64,000 bases of DNA from Streptomyces sp. CHD11 (GCF_018638295.1 NZ_JABTTS010000010.1:24844-88843), one strand, 5' to 3'; counted from the first letter of the stretch, positions 33,533-42,041 are shown. A program made the numbers and translations. Notes: a model not told the origin generated them from the letters alone.

Positions 33533-34876
33533 ATGACACGCGCCATCACGCTGAACGACGTGAGCAAGGCATACACGCGGGGCGCCCGCGTGGTGGACCG
33601 GCTCTCGCTGGACATCGCGCCCGGCGAGTTCCTCGTCCTGCTCGGGCCCTCGGGCTGCGGCAAATCCACCGTGCTCAGGATGATCGCCGGACTGGAGGAG
33701 ATCGACGAGGGGCGGCTGTTCCTGGACGGCGAGTACGGCAACGATCTGCCGCCCTCCGAACGGGACATGGCGATGGTGTTCCAGAACTTCGCCCTCTACC
33801 CGAGCATGACCAGCCGCGACAACATCGGCTTCCCGCTGCGCATCGAGGCCCCCGGGGCCGACCCCGCCCCGCGGGTCGACGCCACCGCCCGGATGCTCGG
33901 CATCGAGGACCTGCTCGACCGGTTCCCCGCCCAGCTCTCCGGTGGCGAACGCCAGCGGGTGGCGATGGGCCGGGCGATCGCCCGCCACCCGTCCGCCTTC
34001 CTGATGGACGAGCCGCTGTCCAACCTCGACGCCAAGCTCCGCAACCATCTGCGCGCCGAGATCTCCCAGCTCACCCGCGAACTGGGCGTCACCACCGTCT
34101 ACGTCACCCACGACCAGTCCGAGGCGATGTCGCTCGGCGACCGGGTCGCCGTGCTGCGCGGCGGTGTCCTCCAGCAGGTCGGCACCCCGCGCGCGGTGTA
34201 CTCGCTGCCGGACAACGTCTTCGTCGCCGCGTTCATCGGCATCCCGCGCATCAATCTGCTGCGCGGTCTGGTGCGCGCACCGCTGGACGGGGCGATGACC
34301 GTCAGCCTGGGCAAGCAGTTCCTGCGGCTGCCCGAACCGCTGTCGCTGGACCACCAGTTGCTGCGTGTGCAGCAGGGCAGGGAAGTGATCGTGGGCCTGC
34401 GCTCGGAGGCCGTGCGGATCGCCAAACCGGCCGCCGCCCGGACCGGTGAGGTGGCCCTCACCGGCCTGGTGGAACACCTGGAGTTCCAGGGCCACGAGGT
34501 GCTCGTCCACTTCGACACCGGCTCCAGCCCCGCCCGCGTCCCCGAACTGGAGGCCCCGCGCCCGGCGGCCGACCGTCCGGACCGGCGCCGCCGCCGCGAG
34601 GGCGGCACGGTCCTGGAGCGGCTACGGGTACGTGCGGGGGCGCTGCGTGCGGGGTCCGTCGCCGCGGAGACCGAGTCCGTACCGCCGGACCCGCCCTCCG
34701 CCGCCGTGGAACCGCGGGTACCCGGCGACCTCATCGTCCGCACCACTCCCGACATCCGGCTCCGGCACGGCATGCAGGTACCGCTCCTGGTGGATCTCGC
34801 CCACCTGTTCATCTTCGACCAGTCCGGTCGGCGGATCTGCCCGAATCCGGACCGGCTGCCCGATCTGGAGGAGTGA
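33533..34876 (+). CDS. ABC transporter ATP-binding protein, UgpC/MsiK-like
   Basis: 447 aa. The nucleotide-binding domain has Walker A GPSGCGKST, Q-loop FQNFALYPSMT, signature LSGGERQRVAMGRA, Walker B AFLMDEPLSNLD and H-loop VTHDQSEAM. This is the CUT1 carbohydrate-import type (MalK/UgpC), with C-terminal TOBE/OB domains from about residue 240. The C-terminal part is longer than usual because of an Arg/Asp-rich insert near 345-390 (RPDRRRRREGG). No permease or binding protein is encoded beside it, so it may energise several sugar importers, as MsiK does, though it is not the canonical MsiK by its insert. The RBS is weak. Confidence 0.87.
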   Translation: MTRAITLNDVSKAYTRGARVVDRLSLDIAPGEFLVLLGPSGCGKSTVLRMIAGLEEIDEGRLFLDGEYGNDLPPSERDMAMVFQNFALYPSMTSRDNIGFPLRIEAPGADPAPRVDATARMLGIEDLLDRFPAQLSGGERQRVAMGRAIARHPSAFLMDEPLSNLDAKLRNHLRAEISQLTRELGVTTVYVTHDQSEAMSLGDRVAVLRGGVLQQVGTPRAVYSLPDNVFVAAFIGIPRINLLRGLVRAPLDGAMTVSLGKQFLRLPEPLSLDHQLLRVQQGREVIVGLRSEAVRIAKPAAARTGEVALTGLVEHLEFQGHEVLVHFDTGSSPARVPELEAPRPAADRPDRRRRREGGTVLERLRVRAGALRAGSVAAETESVPPDPPSAAVEPRVPGDLIVRTTPDIRLRHGMQVPLLVDLAHLFIFDQSGRRICPNPDRLPDLEE

Positions 34877-34920
34877 CACGGCGCGGGAGCGCGGATCCGC
34901 CCGTCCCCCTGGCGCCGGAA

Positions 34921-34938
34921 AATTATCACCGCTAGTTT
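34921..34938. promoter_or_regulatory. TetR operator, copy A (upstream of the aldehyde dehydrogenase gene)
   Basis: The reverse complement of this segment reads AAACTAGCGGTGATAATT. It matches 16 of 18 bases of the site between the TetR and acyl-CoA dehydrogenase genes at 38506-38523. It lies 72 bases before the aldehyde dehydrogenase start. Confidence 0.65.
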
Positions 34939-35009
34939 AGTCGGCGGACGACACAGGCACCGGCCGATCTGGGCACCGCACCCCCACGCCCGCCCACGGA
35001 GGAAGCGCG

Positions 35010-36398
35010 ATGAAGGCATACGACGGCATGTACATCGACGGCACCTGGCGCCCCGCCGCGGGACCGGGCGTGATCGAGGTCGTGAACCCGGCCGACGAGC
35101 AGGTGATCGCCACCGTCCCCGCCGGCACCGCGGAGGACGTCGACGCCGCCGTACGCGCGGCCCGCGCCGCCCTTCCGGCCTGGGCGGCCACCCCGCCCGC
35201 CGAGCGCGCCGCACGCCTCGCCGCCCTCCGCGACGCGCTCGTCGCCCGCCAGGACGAGATCGCCGGGACGGTGACCGCCGAGCTCGGCTCGCCCCTGAAG
35301 CTCTCGCAGGCCGTCCACGCCGGCGTACCGGTCGCGGTCACGGGCTCGTACGCCGAGCTGGCGGCGACGTACGCCTTCGAGGAGCGGGTGGGCAACTCGA
35401 CGGTCCTCCACGAACCCGTCGGTGTGGTCGGCGCGATCACCCCCTGGAACTACCCCCTGCACCAGATCGTCGCCAAGACCGCCCCCGCCCTCGCGGCCGG
35501 CTGCACCCTCGTCGTCAAACCGGCGGAGGACACCCCGCTGGTCGCCCGGATCTTCGCCGAGGCCGTGCACGAGGCCGGTGTCCCGGCCGGTGTGTTCAAC
35601 CTCGTCACCGGACTCGGCCCGGTGGCCGGCCAGGCACTCGCCGAGCACCCGGGCGTCGACCTGGTCTCCTTCACCGGCTCCACCGCCGTCGGCCGCCGCA
35701 TCGGCGCGATCGCCACCGGCATGGTGAAGAAGGTCGCCCTCGAACTCGGCGGCAAGTCCGCCAACGTCATCCTGCCCAGCGCCGACCTGGCCCGCGCGGT
35801 CAACGTCGGCGTCGCCAACGTGATGACCAACTCCGGCCAGACGTGCAGCGCCTGGACCCGCATGCTCGTCCACCGCGAGCAGTACGACGAGGCCGTGGAA
35901 CTCGCCGCCGCGGCCGCCGCCAAGTACGGCGACCGCATCGGCCCCGTCGTCAGCGCCCGGCAGCGGGACCGGGTGCGCGGCTACATCGAGAAGGGCGCCG
36001 CCGAGGGCGCCCGGATCGTCGCGGGAGGCCCCGAGGCCCCGCGCGAGACCGGCTACTACGTCAGCCCCACCGTCTTCGCCGACGTCACCCCGGAGATGGC
36101 CATCGCCCAGGAGGAGATCTTCGGCCCCGTCCTGTCCGTCCTGCGCTACGACGACGAGGACGACGCCCTGCGCATCGCCAACGGCACCGTCTACGGCCTC
36201 GCGGGCGCCGTCTGGGCCGGGGACGAGGCGGAGGCGGCCGCCTTCGCCCGCCGTATGGACACCGGCCAGGTCGACATCAACGGCGGCCGCTTCAACCCGC
36301 TCGCTCCCTTCGGCGGTTACAAGCAGTCCGGCGTGGGCCGCGAACTCGGCGCGCACGGCCTGACCGAGTACCTTCAGACCAAGTCCCTCCAGTTCTAG
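35010..36398 (+). CDS. NAD(P)-dependent aldehyde dehydrogenase
   Basis: 462 aa, full-length ALDH superfamily enzyme that oxidises an aldehyde to its acid. Visible motifs: MYIDGTWRPA at the start, the cofactor-site ITPWNYPLHQI, KPAEDTPL, FTGSTAVGRRI, the general-base Glu in LELGGKSANVI, the catalytic Cys in SGQTCSAWTRML, EEIFGPVLSV, and the end PFGGYKQSGVGRELG. GGAGGAAGCGCG precedes the ATG. The alcohol dehydrogenase gene follows after 16 bases, giving an alcohol-to-acid operon. The operator at 34921 puts it under the TetR encoded at 37793-38479. Confidence 0.92.
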   Translation: MKAYDGMYIDGTWRPAAGPGVIEVVNPADEQVIATVPAGTAEDVDAAVRAARAALPAWAATPPAERAARLAALRDALVARQDEIAGTVTAELGSPLKLSQAVHAGVPVAVTGSYAELAATYAFEERVGNSTVLHEPVGVVGAITPWNYPLHQIVAKTAPALAAGCTLVVKPAEDTPLVARIFAEAVHEAGVPAGVFNLVTGLGPVAGQALAEHPGVDLVSFTGSTAVGRRIGAIATGMVKKVALELGGKSANVILPSADLARAVNVGVANVMTNSGQTCSAWTRMLVHREQYDEAVELAAAAAAKYGDRIGPVVSARQRDRVRGYIEKGAAEGARIVAGGPEAPRETGYYVSPTVFADVTPEMAIAQEEIFGPVLSVLRYDDEDDALRIANGTVYGLAGAVWAGDEAEAAAFARRMDTGQVDINGGRFNPLAPFGGYKQSGVGRELGAHGLTEYLQTKSLQF

Positions 36399-36414
36399 GG
36401 GAGTCGCCACCATC

Positions 36415-37500
36415 ATGGCCGTACGTGCCGCCGTTCTGCCCGCCGTCGGTGCCCCGTTGGAGATCACCGGGATCGACCTGCCCGAGCCCGGCCCCGGCCG
36501 GGTCCGCATCCGGCTCGCCGCCGCCGGCGTCTGCCACTCCGACCTGTCGCTGTCCGACGGGACCATGCGCCTGCCGGTTCCGGCCGTCCTCGGCCACGAG
36601 GGCGCCGGTACCGTCGTCGCCGTCGGCGAGGACGTCACCCATGTCTCGCCCGGTGACGGCGTGGTCCTCAACTGGGCCCCGTCCTGCGGCGCCTGCCCCG
36701 CCTGCGCGCGCGGCGAGGTCTGGCTCTGCGCCAACGCCCTGGCCGGTGCGGCCGAGGTGCACGCCCGCCGCGCCGACGACGGCACCGACCTGTACCCCGG
36801 GCTGAACGTCGCCGCGTTCGCCGAGGAGACGGTGGTGCCGGCCTCCTGTGTGCTGCCCGCCCCGGACGGCGTCCCGCTCACCGACGCCGCCCTGCTGGGC
36901 TGCGCGGTGCTCACCGGCTACGGCGCCGTCCACCACTCGGCGCGGGTGCGAGCCGGTGAGACCGTCGCGGTGTTCGGCGTCGGGGGAGTGGGCCTGGCCG
37001 CACTCCAGTCCGCCAGGATCGCGGGCGCGTCGACGATCGTCGCGGTCGACGTCTCCCCGGAGAAGGAGGAACTGGCCCGGTCCGCCGGCGCCACCGACTA
37101 CCTCGTCGCCTCGGACACGACCGCCCGGGAGATCCGCGCCCGCACCGGCAAGGAGGGGGCCGACGTGGCCGTGGAGTGTGTCGGCCGGGCGGCCACCATC
37201 CGTACGGCCTGGGAATCCACCCGGCGCGGTGGACGCACCACGGTCGTCGGCATCGGCGGCAAGGACCAGCAGGTCACCTTCAACGCCCTGGAGATCTTCC
37301 ACTGGGGCCGGACCCTCTCCGGATGCGTCTACGGCAACTCCGACCCGGCCCGCGACCTCCCGGTCCTCGCCGGACACATCCGGGCCGGCCGCCTCGACCC
37401 GGGAGCCCTCGTCACCGAACGGATCGCCCTGGACGACATCCCGTCCGCCTTCGACAACATGCTCGCGGGCAAGGGCGGCCGGGCGCTGGTGGTCTTCTGA
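36415..37500 (+). CDS. Zinc-dependent alcohol dehydrogenase (class III-like MDR)
   Basis: 361 aa. Catalytic zinc ligands are in GVCHSDLS and LGHEGAGTVV, with the third Cys in LLGCAVLTGYGAV. The structural zinc loop CGACPACARGEVWLC has four Cys. The Rossmann fold GVGGVGLAALQSARIAGA is followed by VDVSPEKEELA, which favours NAD. It probably oxidises a primary alcohol to the aldehyde for the upstream dehydrogenase, with which it shares an operon (16-base gap). The mid-region ADDGTDLYPGLNV resembles mycothiol/glutathione-type or long-chain ADHs; the exact substrate is unclear. Confidence 0.9.
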   Translation: MAVRAAVLPAVGAPLEITGIDLPEPGPGRVRIRLAAAGVCHSDLSLSDGTMRLPVPAVLGHEGAGTVVAVGEDVTHVSPGDGVVLNWAPSCGACPACARGEVWLCANALAGAAEVHARRADDGTDLYPGLNVAAFAEETVVPASCVLPAPDGVPLTDAALLGCAVLTGYGAVHHSARVRAGETVAVFGVGGVGLAALQSARIAGASTIVAVDVSPEKEELARSAGATDYLVASDTTAREIRARTGKEGADVAVECVGRAATIRTAWESTRRGGRTTVVGIGGKDQQVTFNALEIFHWGRTLSGCVYGNSDPARDLPVLAGHIRAGRLDPGALVTERIALDDIPSAFDNMLAGKGGRALVVF

Positions 37501-37792
37501 CACACGTCCTTCGGGCTCCGCCCCGCTGAAGCCGTGCGGAACACCAGGCCGACCCGTCGGCCACCACGCCGTCACGGCCCCCTCCCGCCACAGCGGACAG
37601 GCCGCCCCCGCCGGCAGCCGGCCGGGCGCGAACGCCCCGGCGGGTACCCGGGCGCCGCACCGCGCACCGGCACGGAGGCGGAAACCCACGGCACCCCGGC
37701 GGTGCCGGCCGCGCAGCCCGCCGGCACCTCCGGGTGGCGAAGGGGCGCCGCCCCGTTCACGTCCGGAGTCCCGCACCCCGCGGCCCCGGGCT
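37501..37792. other. 292-bp convergent intergenic region
   Basis: Between the convergent alcohol dehydrogenase and TetR genes. It contains several GC-rich inverted repeats, for example around 37640-37690, any of which may terminate transcription. I see no gene, no RBS-start combination and no RNA gene. Confidence 0.5.
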
Positions 37793-38479
37793 TCACGGAG
37801 CAGCCGGTGCCCCCGGACCCGATCCGCCCGCCGGCCCCGGCCCGTCGGCCCGCACCTGCTCGTACTGGAGCGCCAGCCCGTCGAGCAGCGCCGCCAGCCC
37901 CGTCTCGAAGGCCCGTTCGTCGATCTTCTCCTGCTGCTCGGCGAGCAGATGGGCCTGGCCGAGGTGGGGGTAGTCGGCGGGATCGTAGGCGCTCGCGTCG
38001 TCGACGAAGCCGCCCGCGAAGGAACCGAGCGCGGAACCCATGATGAAGTACCGCATCAGCGCGCCGATCGAGGTGGCCTGCGCGGGCGGCCAGCCCCCCT
38101 CGACCATCGCCCCGTAGGCCGCGTCCGCCAGCCGCAGCGCGGCCGGGCGGCGGCCCGGACCGCGGGCCAGGACGGGGACGATGTTCGGGTGGTCCCGCAG
38201 CGCGTTCCGGTAGGAGACCGCCCAGTCGTGCAGCGCGGTCCGCCAGTCCCGCCCGTCTTCGAACATCGACAGATCGACCTGCGCGCTCACCGAGTCTGCC
38301 ACCGCCTCGAGGATCTCGTCCTTGGTGCGGAAGTGGTTGTAGAGCGAGGGCCCGCTCACCCCCAGTTCCGCGGCGAGCCGGCGCGTGGAGACGGCGGCCA
38401 GGCCCTCCGCGTCCACGAGCGCGCGGGCCGCTTCGACGATCCGGTCGGTGCTGAGCAAGGGCTTGCGCGGTCGGGCCAT
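37793..38479 (-). CDS. TetR-family regulator of the flanking alcohol/acyl-CoA genes
   Basis: 228 aa from ATG 38479 (MARPRKPLLSTDRIVEAARAL). The HTH ALVDAEGLAAVSTRRLAAELGVSGPSLYNHFRTKDEILEAVAD is followed by a TetR_C domain (YFIMGSALGSFAGGFVDD, FETGLAALLDGLALQYEQ) of the TetR/AcrR TetR_C_33-like type. The divergent gene is an acyl-CoA dehydrogenase and the site 38506-38523 lies between. A second copy of that site lies before the aldehyde dehydrogenase operon. It therefore probably represses both units and responds to an acyl-CoA or fatty alcohol-derived ligand. Confidence 0.87.
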   Translation of the reverse strand: MARPRKPLLSTDRIVEAARALVDAEGLAAVSTRRLAAELGVSGPSLYNHFRTKDEILEAVADSVSAQVDLSMFEDGRDWRTALHDWAVSYRNALRDHPNIVPVLARGPGRRPAALRLADAAYGAMVEGGWPPAQATSIGALMRYFIMGSALGSFAGGFVDDASAYDPADYPHLGQAHLLAEQQEKIDERAFETGLAALLDGLALQYEQVRADGPGPAGGSGPGAPAAP

Positions 38480-38505
38480 GGCGCACATAGTAGGACCGCG
38501 AGCAG

Positions 38506-38523
38506 AAACTAGCAGTGCTAATT
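38506..38523. promoter_or_regulatory. TetR operator, copy B (TetR/acyl-CoA dehydrogenase divergent promoter)
   Basis: AAACTAGCAGTGCTAATT contains the perfect palindrome TAGCA-g-TGCTA. It lies 27 bases from the TetR start and 59 from the acyl-CoA dehydrogenase start, and matches copy A at 34921-34938 in 16 of 18 positions. Confidence 0.7.
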
Positions 38524-38581
38524 AAACGCGCGCGGTCCTCGCCTGCGCACGGCAAGCGGATCTCACATGGGGTGACTCGGT

Positions 38582-39733
38582 ATGGACCTGGAGCTGAGTG
38601 ACGAGCAGGAAGCCGTCCGCCGGCTCGCCCGGAACTTCGTGGAGCGCGAGGTCACGCCCCACGCCGCCGCCTGGGACCGCGCCGAGGAGGTGGACCGCGG
38701 CATCGTCAAGAAGCTCGGCGAGGTCGGCTTCCTGGGCCTGACGGTCGACGAGGAGTACGGCGGCTCGGGCGGCGACCATCTCGCGTACTGCCTGGTCACC
38801 GAGGAACTGGGCCGCGGTGACTCCTCGGTGCGCGGGATCGTCTCCGTCTCCCTCGGCCTGGTCGCCAAGACGATCGCCGCCCGGGGGAGCGAGGAGCAGA
38901 AGCGCGCCTGGCTGCCGGGCCTCACCTCCGGGCAGTACGTCGGCTGCTTCGGCCTCACCGAGCCGGGCACCGGCTCCGACGCCGGCAGCCTCACCACGCG
39001 CGCCGTGCGCGAAGGCGACCACTACGTCATCAACGGCACCAAGATGTTCATCACCAACGGCACCTGGGCCGACGTCGTCCTGCTCTTCGCGCGCTCCACC
39101 GACGCCCCCGGCCACAAGGGTGTCTCCGCCTTCCTGGTCCCGGCCGACACCCCCGGCCTGACCCGCCGCGCCGTCCACGGCAAGCTCGGCCTGCGCGGCC
39201 AGGCCACCGCCGAACTGGTCCTCCAGGACGTCCGCGTCCCCGCCTCCGCGATGCTGGGGGAGGAGGGCAAGGGCTTCTCGGTCGCCATGTCCGCCCTCGC
39301 CAAGGGACGGATGTCGGTCGCGGCCGGCTGTGTCGGCATCGCCCAGGCCGCCCTGGACGCCGCCGTGCGGTACGCGGGGGAGCGCGAGCAGTTCGGGAAG
39401 CCCATCGCCCGTCACCAGCTCGTCCAGGAGCTGATCAGCGACATCGCGGTCGATGTCGACGCCGCCCGGCTGCTGACCTGGCGGGTCGCCGATCTGATCG
39501 ACCGGGGCCGCCCGTTCGCCGTCGAGTCCTCCAAGGCCAAGCTTTTCGCCTCGGAGGCGGCCGTCCGCGCGGCCGGCAACGCCCTGCAGGTCTTCGGCGG
39601 CTACGGCTACATCGACGAGTACCCGGCGGGCAAACTCCTGCGCGACGCGCGCGTGATGACCCTCTACGAGGGCACCAGCCAGATCCAGAAACTGGTCATA
39701 GGCCGCGCCCTGACGGGAGTTTCCGCGTTCTGA
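38582..39733 (+). CDS. Acyl-CoA dehydrogenase
   Basis: 383 aa FAD enzyme of beta-oxidation type. N-terminal helices MDLELSDEQEAVRRLARNFV; FAD/substrate motif FGLTEPGTGSDAGSLTTRA; ITNGTWADVVLLFAR; C-terminal FGKPIARHQLVQELISDIAVDVDAARLLTWRVA and GGYGYIDEYPAGKLLRDARV, with the catalytic Glu in LYEGTSQIQKLVIGRAL. It lies divergent from the TetR gene with the shared operator between. It presumably oxidises the acyl-CoA made from the acid product of the nearby ALDH/ADH operon. Confidence 0.92.
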   Translation: MDLELSDEQEAVRRLARNFVEREVTPHAAAWDRAEEVDRGIVKKLGEVGFLGLTVDEEYGGSGGDHLAYCLVTEELGRGDSSVRGIVSVSLGLVAKTIAARGSEEQKRAWLPGLTSGQYVGCFGLTEPGTGSDAGSLTTRAVREGDHYVINGTKMFITNGTWADVVLLFARSTDAPGHKGVSAFLVPADTPGLTRRAVHGKLGLRGQATAELVLQDVRVPASAMLGEEGKGFSVAMSALAKGRMSVAAGCVGIAQAALDAAVRYAGEREQFGKPIARHQLVQELISDIAVDVDAARLLTWRVADLIDRGRPFAVESSKAKLFASEAAVRAAGNALQVFGGYGYIDEYPAGKLLRDARVMTLYEGTSQIQKLVIGRALTGVSAF

Positions 39734-39794
39734 GTACGAGCACTGAGTAGCCGAGCGGATGTGGTCGCGGCCACATCCGCCGATTCTTGTCCCC

Positions 39795-40082
39795 ATGAGC
39801 GACACACCGGTCAAGCAGCAGAGTACGGCCGCCTTCTACATGCAGGCCATGGCATCCTTCGCAGTGGCCATGGGCGCCACCGCGATCGGCATCTTCAACC
39901 TGGAGACCGACGTCTGGGTCCGTGCCTTCCTGGGCATCGCGGTCCTGTACCTCGTCACCTCCGCGTTCACCCTGGCCAAGGTCATCCGCGACCGCCAGGA
40001 GGCCGGCGCGATCGTGAACCGGGTCGACCAGGCCCGCCTGGAGAAGCTTCTCGCCGAGTACGACCCGCTGCAGAAGCTCTGA
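39795..40082 (+). CDS. YiaA/YiaB-family small membrane protein
   Basis: 95 aa with two membrane helices: AFYMQAMASFAVAMGATAIGIF and WVRAFLGIAVLYLVTSAFTLA, then the conserved motif KVIRDRQEAGAIVNRVDQARLEKLLAEYDP. This matches the YiaAB two-helix domain. The function is unknown; it is an inner-membrane protein. The upstream CCACATCCGCCGATTCTTG region lacks a clear RBS, and the gene may have a short leader. Confidence 0.85.
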   Translation: MSDTPVKQQSTAAFYMQAMASFAVAMGATAIGIFNLETDVWVRAFLGIAVLYLVTSAFTLAKVIRDRQEAGAIVNRVDQARLEKLLAEYDPLQKL

Positions 40083-40193
40083 GGCGAAGCGCCGTGCGCC
40101 GGATCCCGTCCCGGCGGGCCCCGGTCACGGTCCACGTCCTCCGGCCCGCGCGGCTCCCCGGCCCCGCTCCGCGGTGCTCCGCCGGGACCGGCG

Positions 40194-40209
40194 CTAAGCG
40201 CCCGCTCAC
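40194..40209. promoter_or_regulatory. TetR operator-like site upstream of the second TetR gene
   Basis: CTAAGC-gccc-GCTCAC, spaced exactly as the perfect CTAAGC-N4-GCTTAG site in front of the maoC-like gene (41400-41415), with a degenerate right arm. It lies 45 bases before the TetR start. Confidence 0.45.
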
Positions 40210-40253
40210 CCTTGCCGGTATGGTGTTACTCCTGCCAGCGAATGAGGTGAGCG

Positions 40254-40898
40254 ATGAGTACGGCGGAGGAGACGGCCGGCGATGAGGCGCAGCCGTGGGG
40301 TGAGGTCACGCCCGACGCGGCCCGACGGCTACTGCTCGCTGCCGTGGAGGCGTTCGCGGAGCGCGGCTACCACGCCACGACGACCCGCGACATCGCGGGC
40401 CGTGCCGGGATGAGCCCGGCGGCGCTCTACATCCACTACAAGACCAAGGAAGAGCTGCTCCACCGCATCAGCAGGATCGGCCACGAGAAGGCCGTGGAGA
40501 TAATGCGCACGGCGGCCCGCACCCAGGGTGGCCCGGCGGAACGCCTCGCCGACGCGGTCAGCTCCTTCGTCCGCTGGCACGCGGGCGGCCGTACCACCGC
40601 CCGGGTCGTGCAGTACGAACTCGACTCGCTCGGACCCGACGCCCGCGCGGAGATCCTCGCGCTGCGGCGCCAGGTCGACGCCGAGGTGCGCGGGATCATC
40701 GAGGAGGGGGTGCGCACCGGCGACTTCGACGTCGCGGACGTCCAGGGCACCACCCTCGCCGTGCTCTCGCTCTGCATCGACGTGGCCCGCTGGTTCAACC
40801 TCGACGGGCCCCGCACCCCCGAAGAGGTCGGCGAGCTCTACGCCGATCTCGTGCTCAGGATGGTCGGGGCCCGGGGAGCCGGCGCCGCTCAGAGGTAG
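40254..40898 (+). CDS. TetR-family regulator
   Basis: 214 aa. HTH: LLLAAVEAFAERGYHATTTRDIAGRAGMSPAALYIHYKTKEELLHRI at about residues 25-72. The C-terminal domain resembles TetR_C_17/KstR2-like proteins (AVLSLCIDVARWFNLDGP, TPEEVGELYADLVLRMVG), a group that often controls fatty acid or sterol catabolism. The gene converges on the maoC-like gene, with the 3' ends overlapping by 10 bases. CTAAGC-type sites are found before both genes, suggesting autoregulation plus control of the hydratase. Confidence 0.86.
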   Translation: MSTAEETAGDEAQPWGEVTPDAARRLLLAAVEAFAERGYHATTTRDIAGRAGMSPAALYIHYKTKEELLHRISRIGHEKAVEIMRTAARTQGGPAERLADAVSSFVRWHAGGRTTARVVQYELDSLGPDARAEILALRRQVDAEVRGIIEEGVRTGDFDVADVQGTTLAVLSLCIDVARWFNLDGPRTPEEVGELYADLVLRMVGARGAGAAQR

Positions 40899-41350
40899 TA
40901 GCGGGCCACCGACTCCGCCGCGCAGACCGGCTTGTCGCCGCCCTCGCGCTCGACGGTGAACGCGGTGGTCACCTGGACACCGCCCTTCACCTCGTCCACG
41001 GCGGTGATCGTCGCGGTGGCGCGGACCCGCGAGCCGACCGGCACGGGGGCGGGGAAACGCACCTTGTTGGTGCCGTAGTTGACGCCCATCTTCACGCCCT
41101 CGACGGAGATCAGCTGCGGACCGAACAGCGGCAGCAGCGACAGCGTCAGATAGCCGTGCGCGATGGTCGTCCCGAACGGTCCCGCCGCGGCCTTCTCCGG
41201 ATCGACGTGGATCCACTGGTGGTCACCGGTGGCCTCGGCGAACAGGTCGATCCGCTTCTGGTCGACCTCCAGCCAGTCGGTGTACCCCAGCTGCTCGCCC
41301 ACCGCCGCCTTCAGGGCGTCGACGGACGTGAAGATCCTCGGCTCTGCCAT
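40889..41350 (-). CDS. MaoC-like (R)-specific enoyl-CoA hydratase
   Basis: 153 aa hot-dog-fold enzyme that hydrates enoyl-CoA, or dehydrates hydroxyacyl-CoA. The hydratase-2 motif is complete: FAEATGDHQWIHVDPEKAAAGPFGTTIAHGYLTLSLLP, with catalytic Asp and His in ATGDHQWIHVD. The remaining part shows YGTNKVRFPAPVPVGSRVRATATI. It is monocistronic from ATG 41350 and shares its upstream region with soxR. The CTAAGC palindrome at 41400-41415 lies 50 bases before the start. Confidence 0.9.
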   Translation of the reverse strand: MAEPRIFTSVDALKAAVGEQLGYTDWLEVDQKRIDLFAEATGDHQWIHVDPEKAAAGPFGTTIAHGYLTLSLLPLFGPQLISVEGVKMGVNYGTNKVRFPAPVPVGSRVRATATITAVDEVKGGVQVTTAFTVEREGGDKPVCAAESVARYYL

Positions 41351-41399
41351 GTCCCGGCCTCTCGCGTCACGTAGTCGCAGGCGCATCCGCTGCGCATGC

Positions 41400-41415
41400 C
41401 TAAGCAACTGCTTAG
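41400..41415. promoter_or_regulatory. Perfect TetR-type operator in the maoC/soxR intergenic region
   Basis: CTAAGC-aact-GCTTAG, a perfect 6-4-6 inverted repeat extended by ATGC and CAT on either side. It lies upstream of the maoC-like gene; the adjacent TetR (40254-40898) is the likely binder. Confidence 0.65.
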
Positions 41416-41477
41416 CATGGTCGGCCCGGGAGTCCCTGTCAACGGACACGGGTGCCCCGGGAGCCGATGGCAATCGG

Positions 41478-41483
41478 TAGGGT
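41478..41483 (+). promoter_or_regulatory. Putative -10 element giving a leaderless soxR transcript
   Basis: TAGGGT matches the Streptomyces -10 consensus TANNNT and ends 7 bases before GTG 41491, where transcription would begin at or next to the start codon. Confidence 0.45.
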
Positions 41484-41490
41484 TCGAGGA

Positions 41491-41949
41491 GTGCACCGGA
41501 TTCCAGAGAAGATCCACGAACTCACGGTCGGCCAGCTCTCCGCCCGCAGTGGCGCCGCCGTCTCCGCCCTGCACTTCTACGAGTCCAAAGGGCTGATCAG
41601 CAGTCGCCGCACGCCGGGGAACCAGCGCCGCTACAGTCGCGACACCCTGCGCCGGGTCGCCTTCATCCGCGCCGCCCAGCGCGTCGGCATCCCGCTCGCC
41701 ATGATTCGCGAGGCGCTCGCCGAGCTGCCCGAGGAGCGCACCCCCACCCGGGACGACTGGGCGCACCTCTCGGAGGTCTGGCGCTCGGAGCTGGACGAGC
41801 GCATCCGCCAGCTCAACCGCTTGCGAGACCACCTCACGGACTGCATCGGGTGCGGCTGCCTCTCCCTGGACAGCTGTGTCCTGTCCAACCCGGACGACGT
41901 CTTCGGTGAGCGCATCACGGGCTCCAGCCTGCTGCAGGGCGGCCGCTGA
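41491..41949 (+). CDS. soxR: Redox-sensing MerR-family regulator SoxR
   Basis: 152 aa from GTG 41491; ATG 41467 would add eight residues. MerR HTH: LTVGQLSARSGAAVSALHFYESKGLISSRRTPGNQRRYSRDTLRRVAFIRAAQRVG. A dimer helix follows, then the [2Fe-2S] ligand motif CIGCGCLSLDSC (C-x2-C-x-C-x5-C). Streptomyces SoxR senses redox-active metabolites such as actinorhodin and switches on a handful of genes for NADPH-dependent reductases, monooxygenases and exporters. Its tail is shorter than that of the S. coelicolor protein (SCO1697). No target gene is next to it. Confidence 0.92.
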   Translation: MHRIPEKIHELTVGQLSARSGAAVSALHFYESKGLISSRRTPGNQRRYSRDTLRRVAFIRAAQRVGIPLAMIREALAELPEERTPTRDDWAHLSEVWRSELDERIRQLNRLRDHLTDCIGCGCLSLDSCVLSNPDDVFGERITGSSLLQGGR

Positions 41950-42041
41950 CCCCCGCATGCTCCCCACCGCCGACAGCCGTGCCTCCCCCGGAGGGGAGAA
42001 AGAACCGGTGGGGCGGCCCAGGCCGACAGGCGGGGGGAGAC

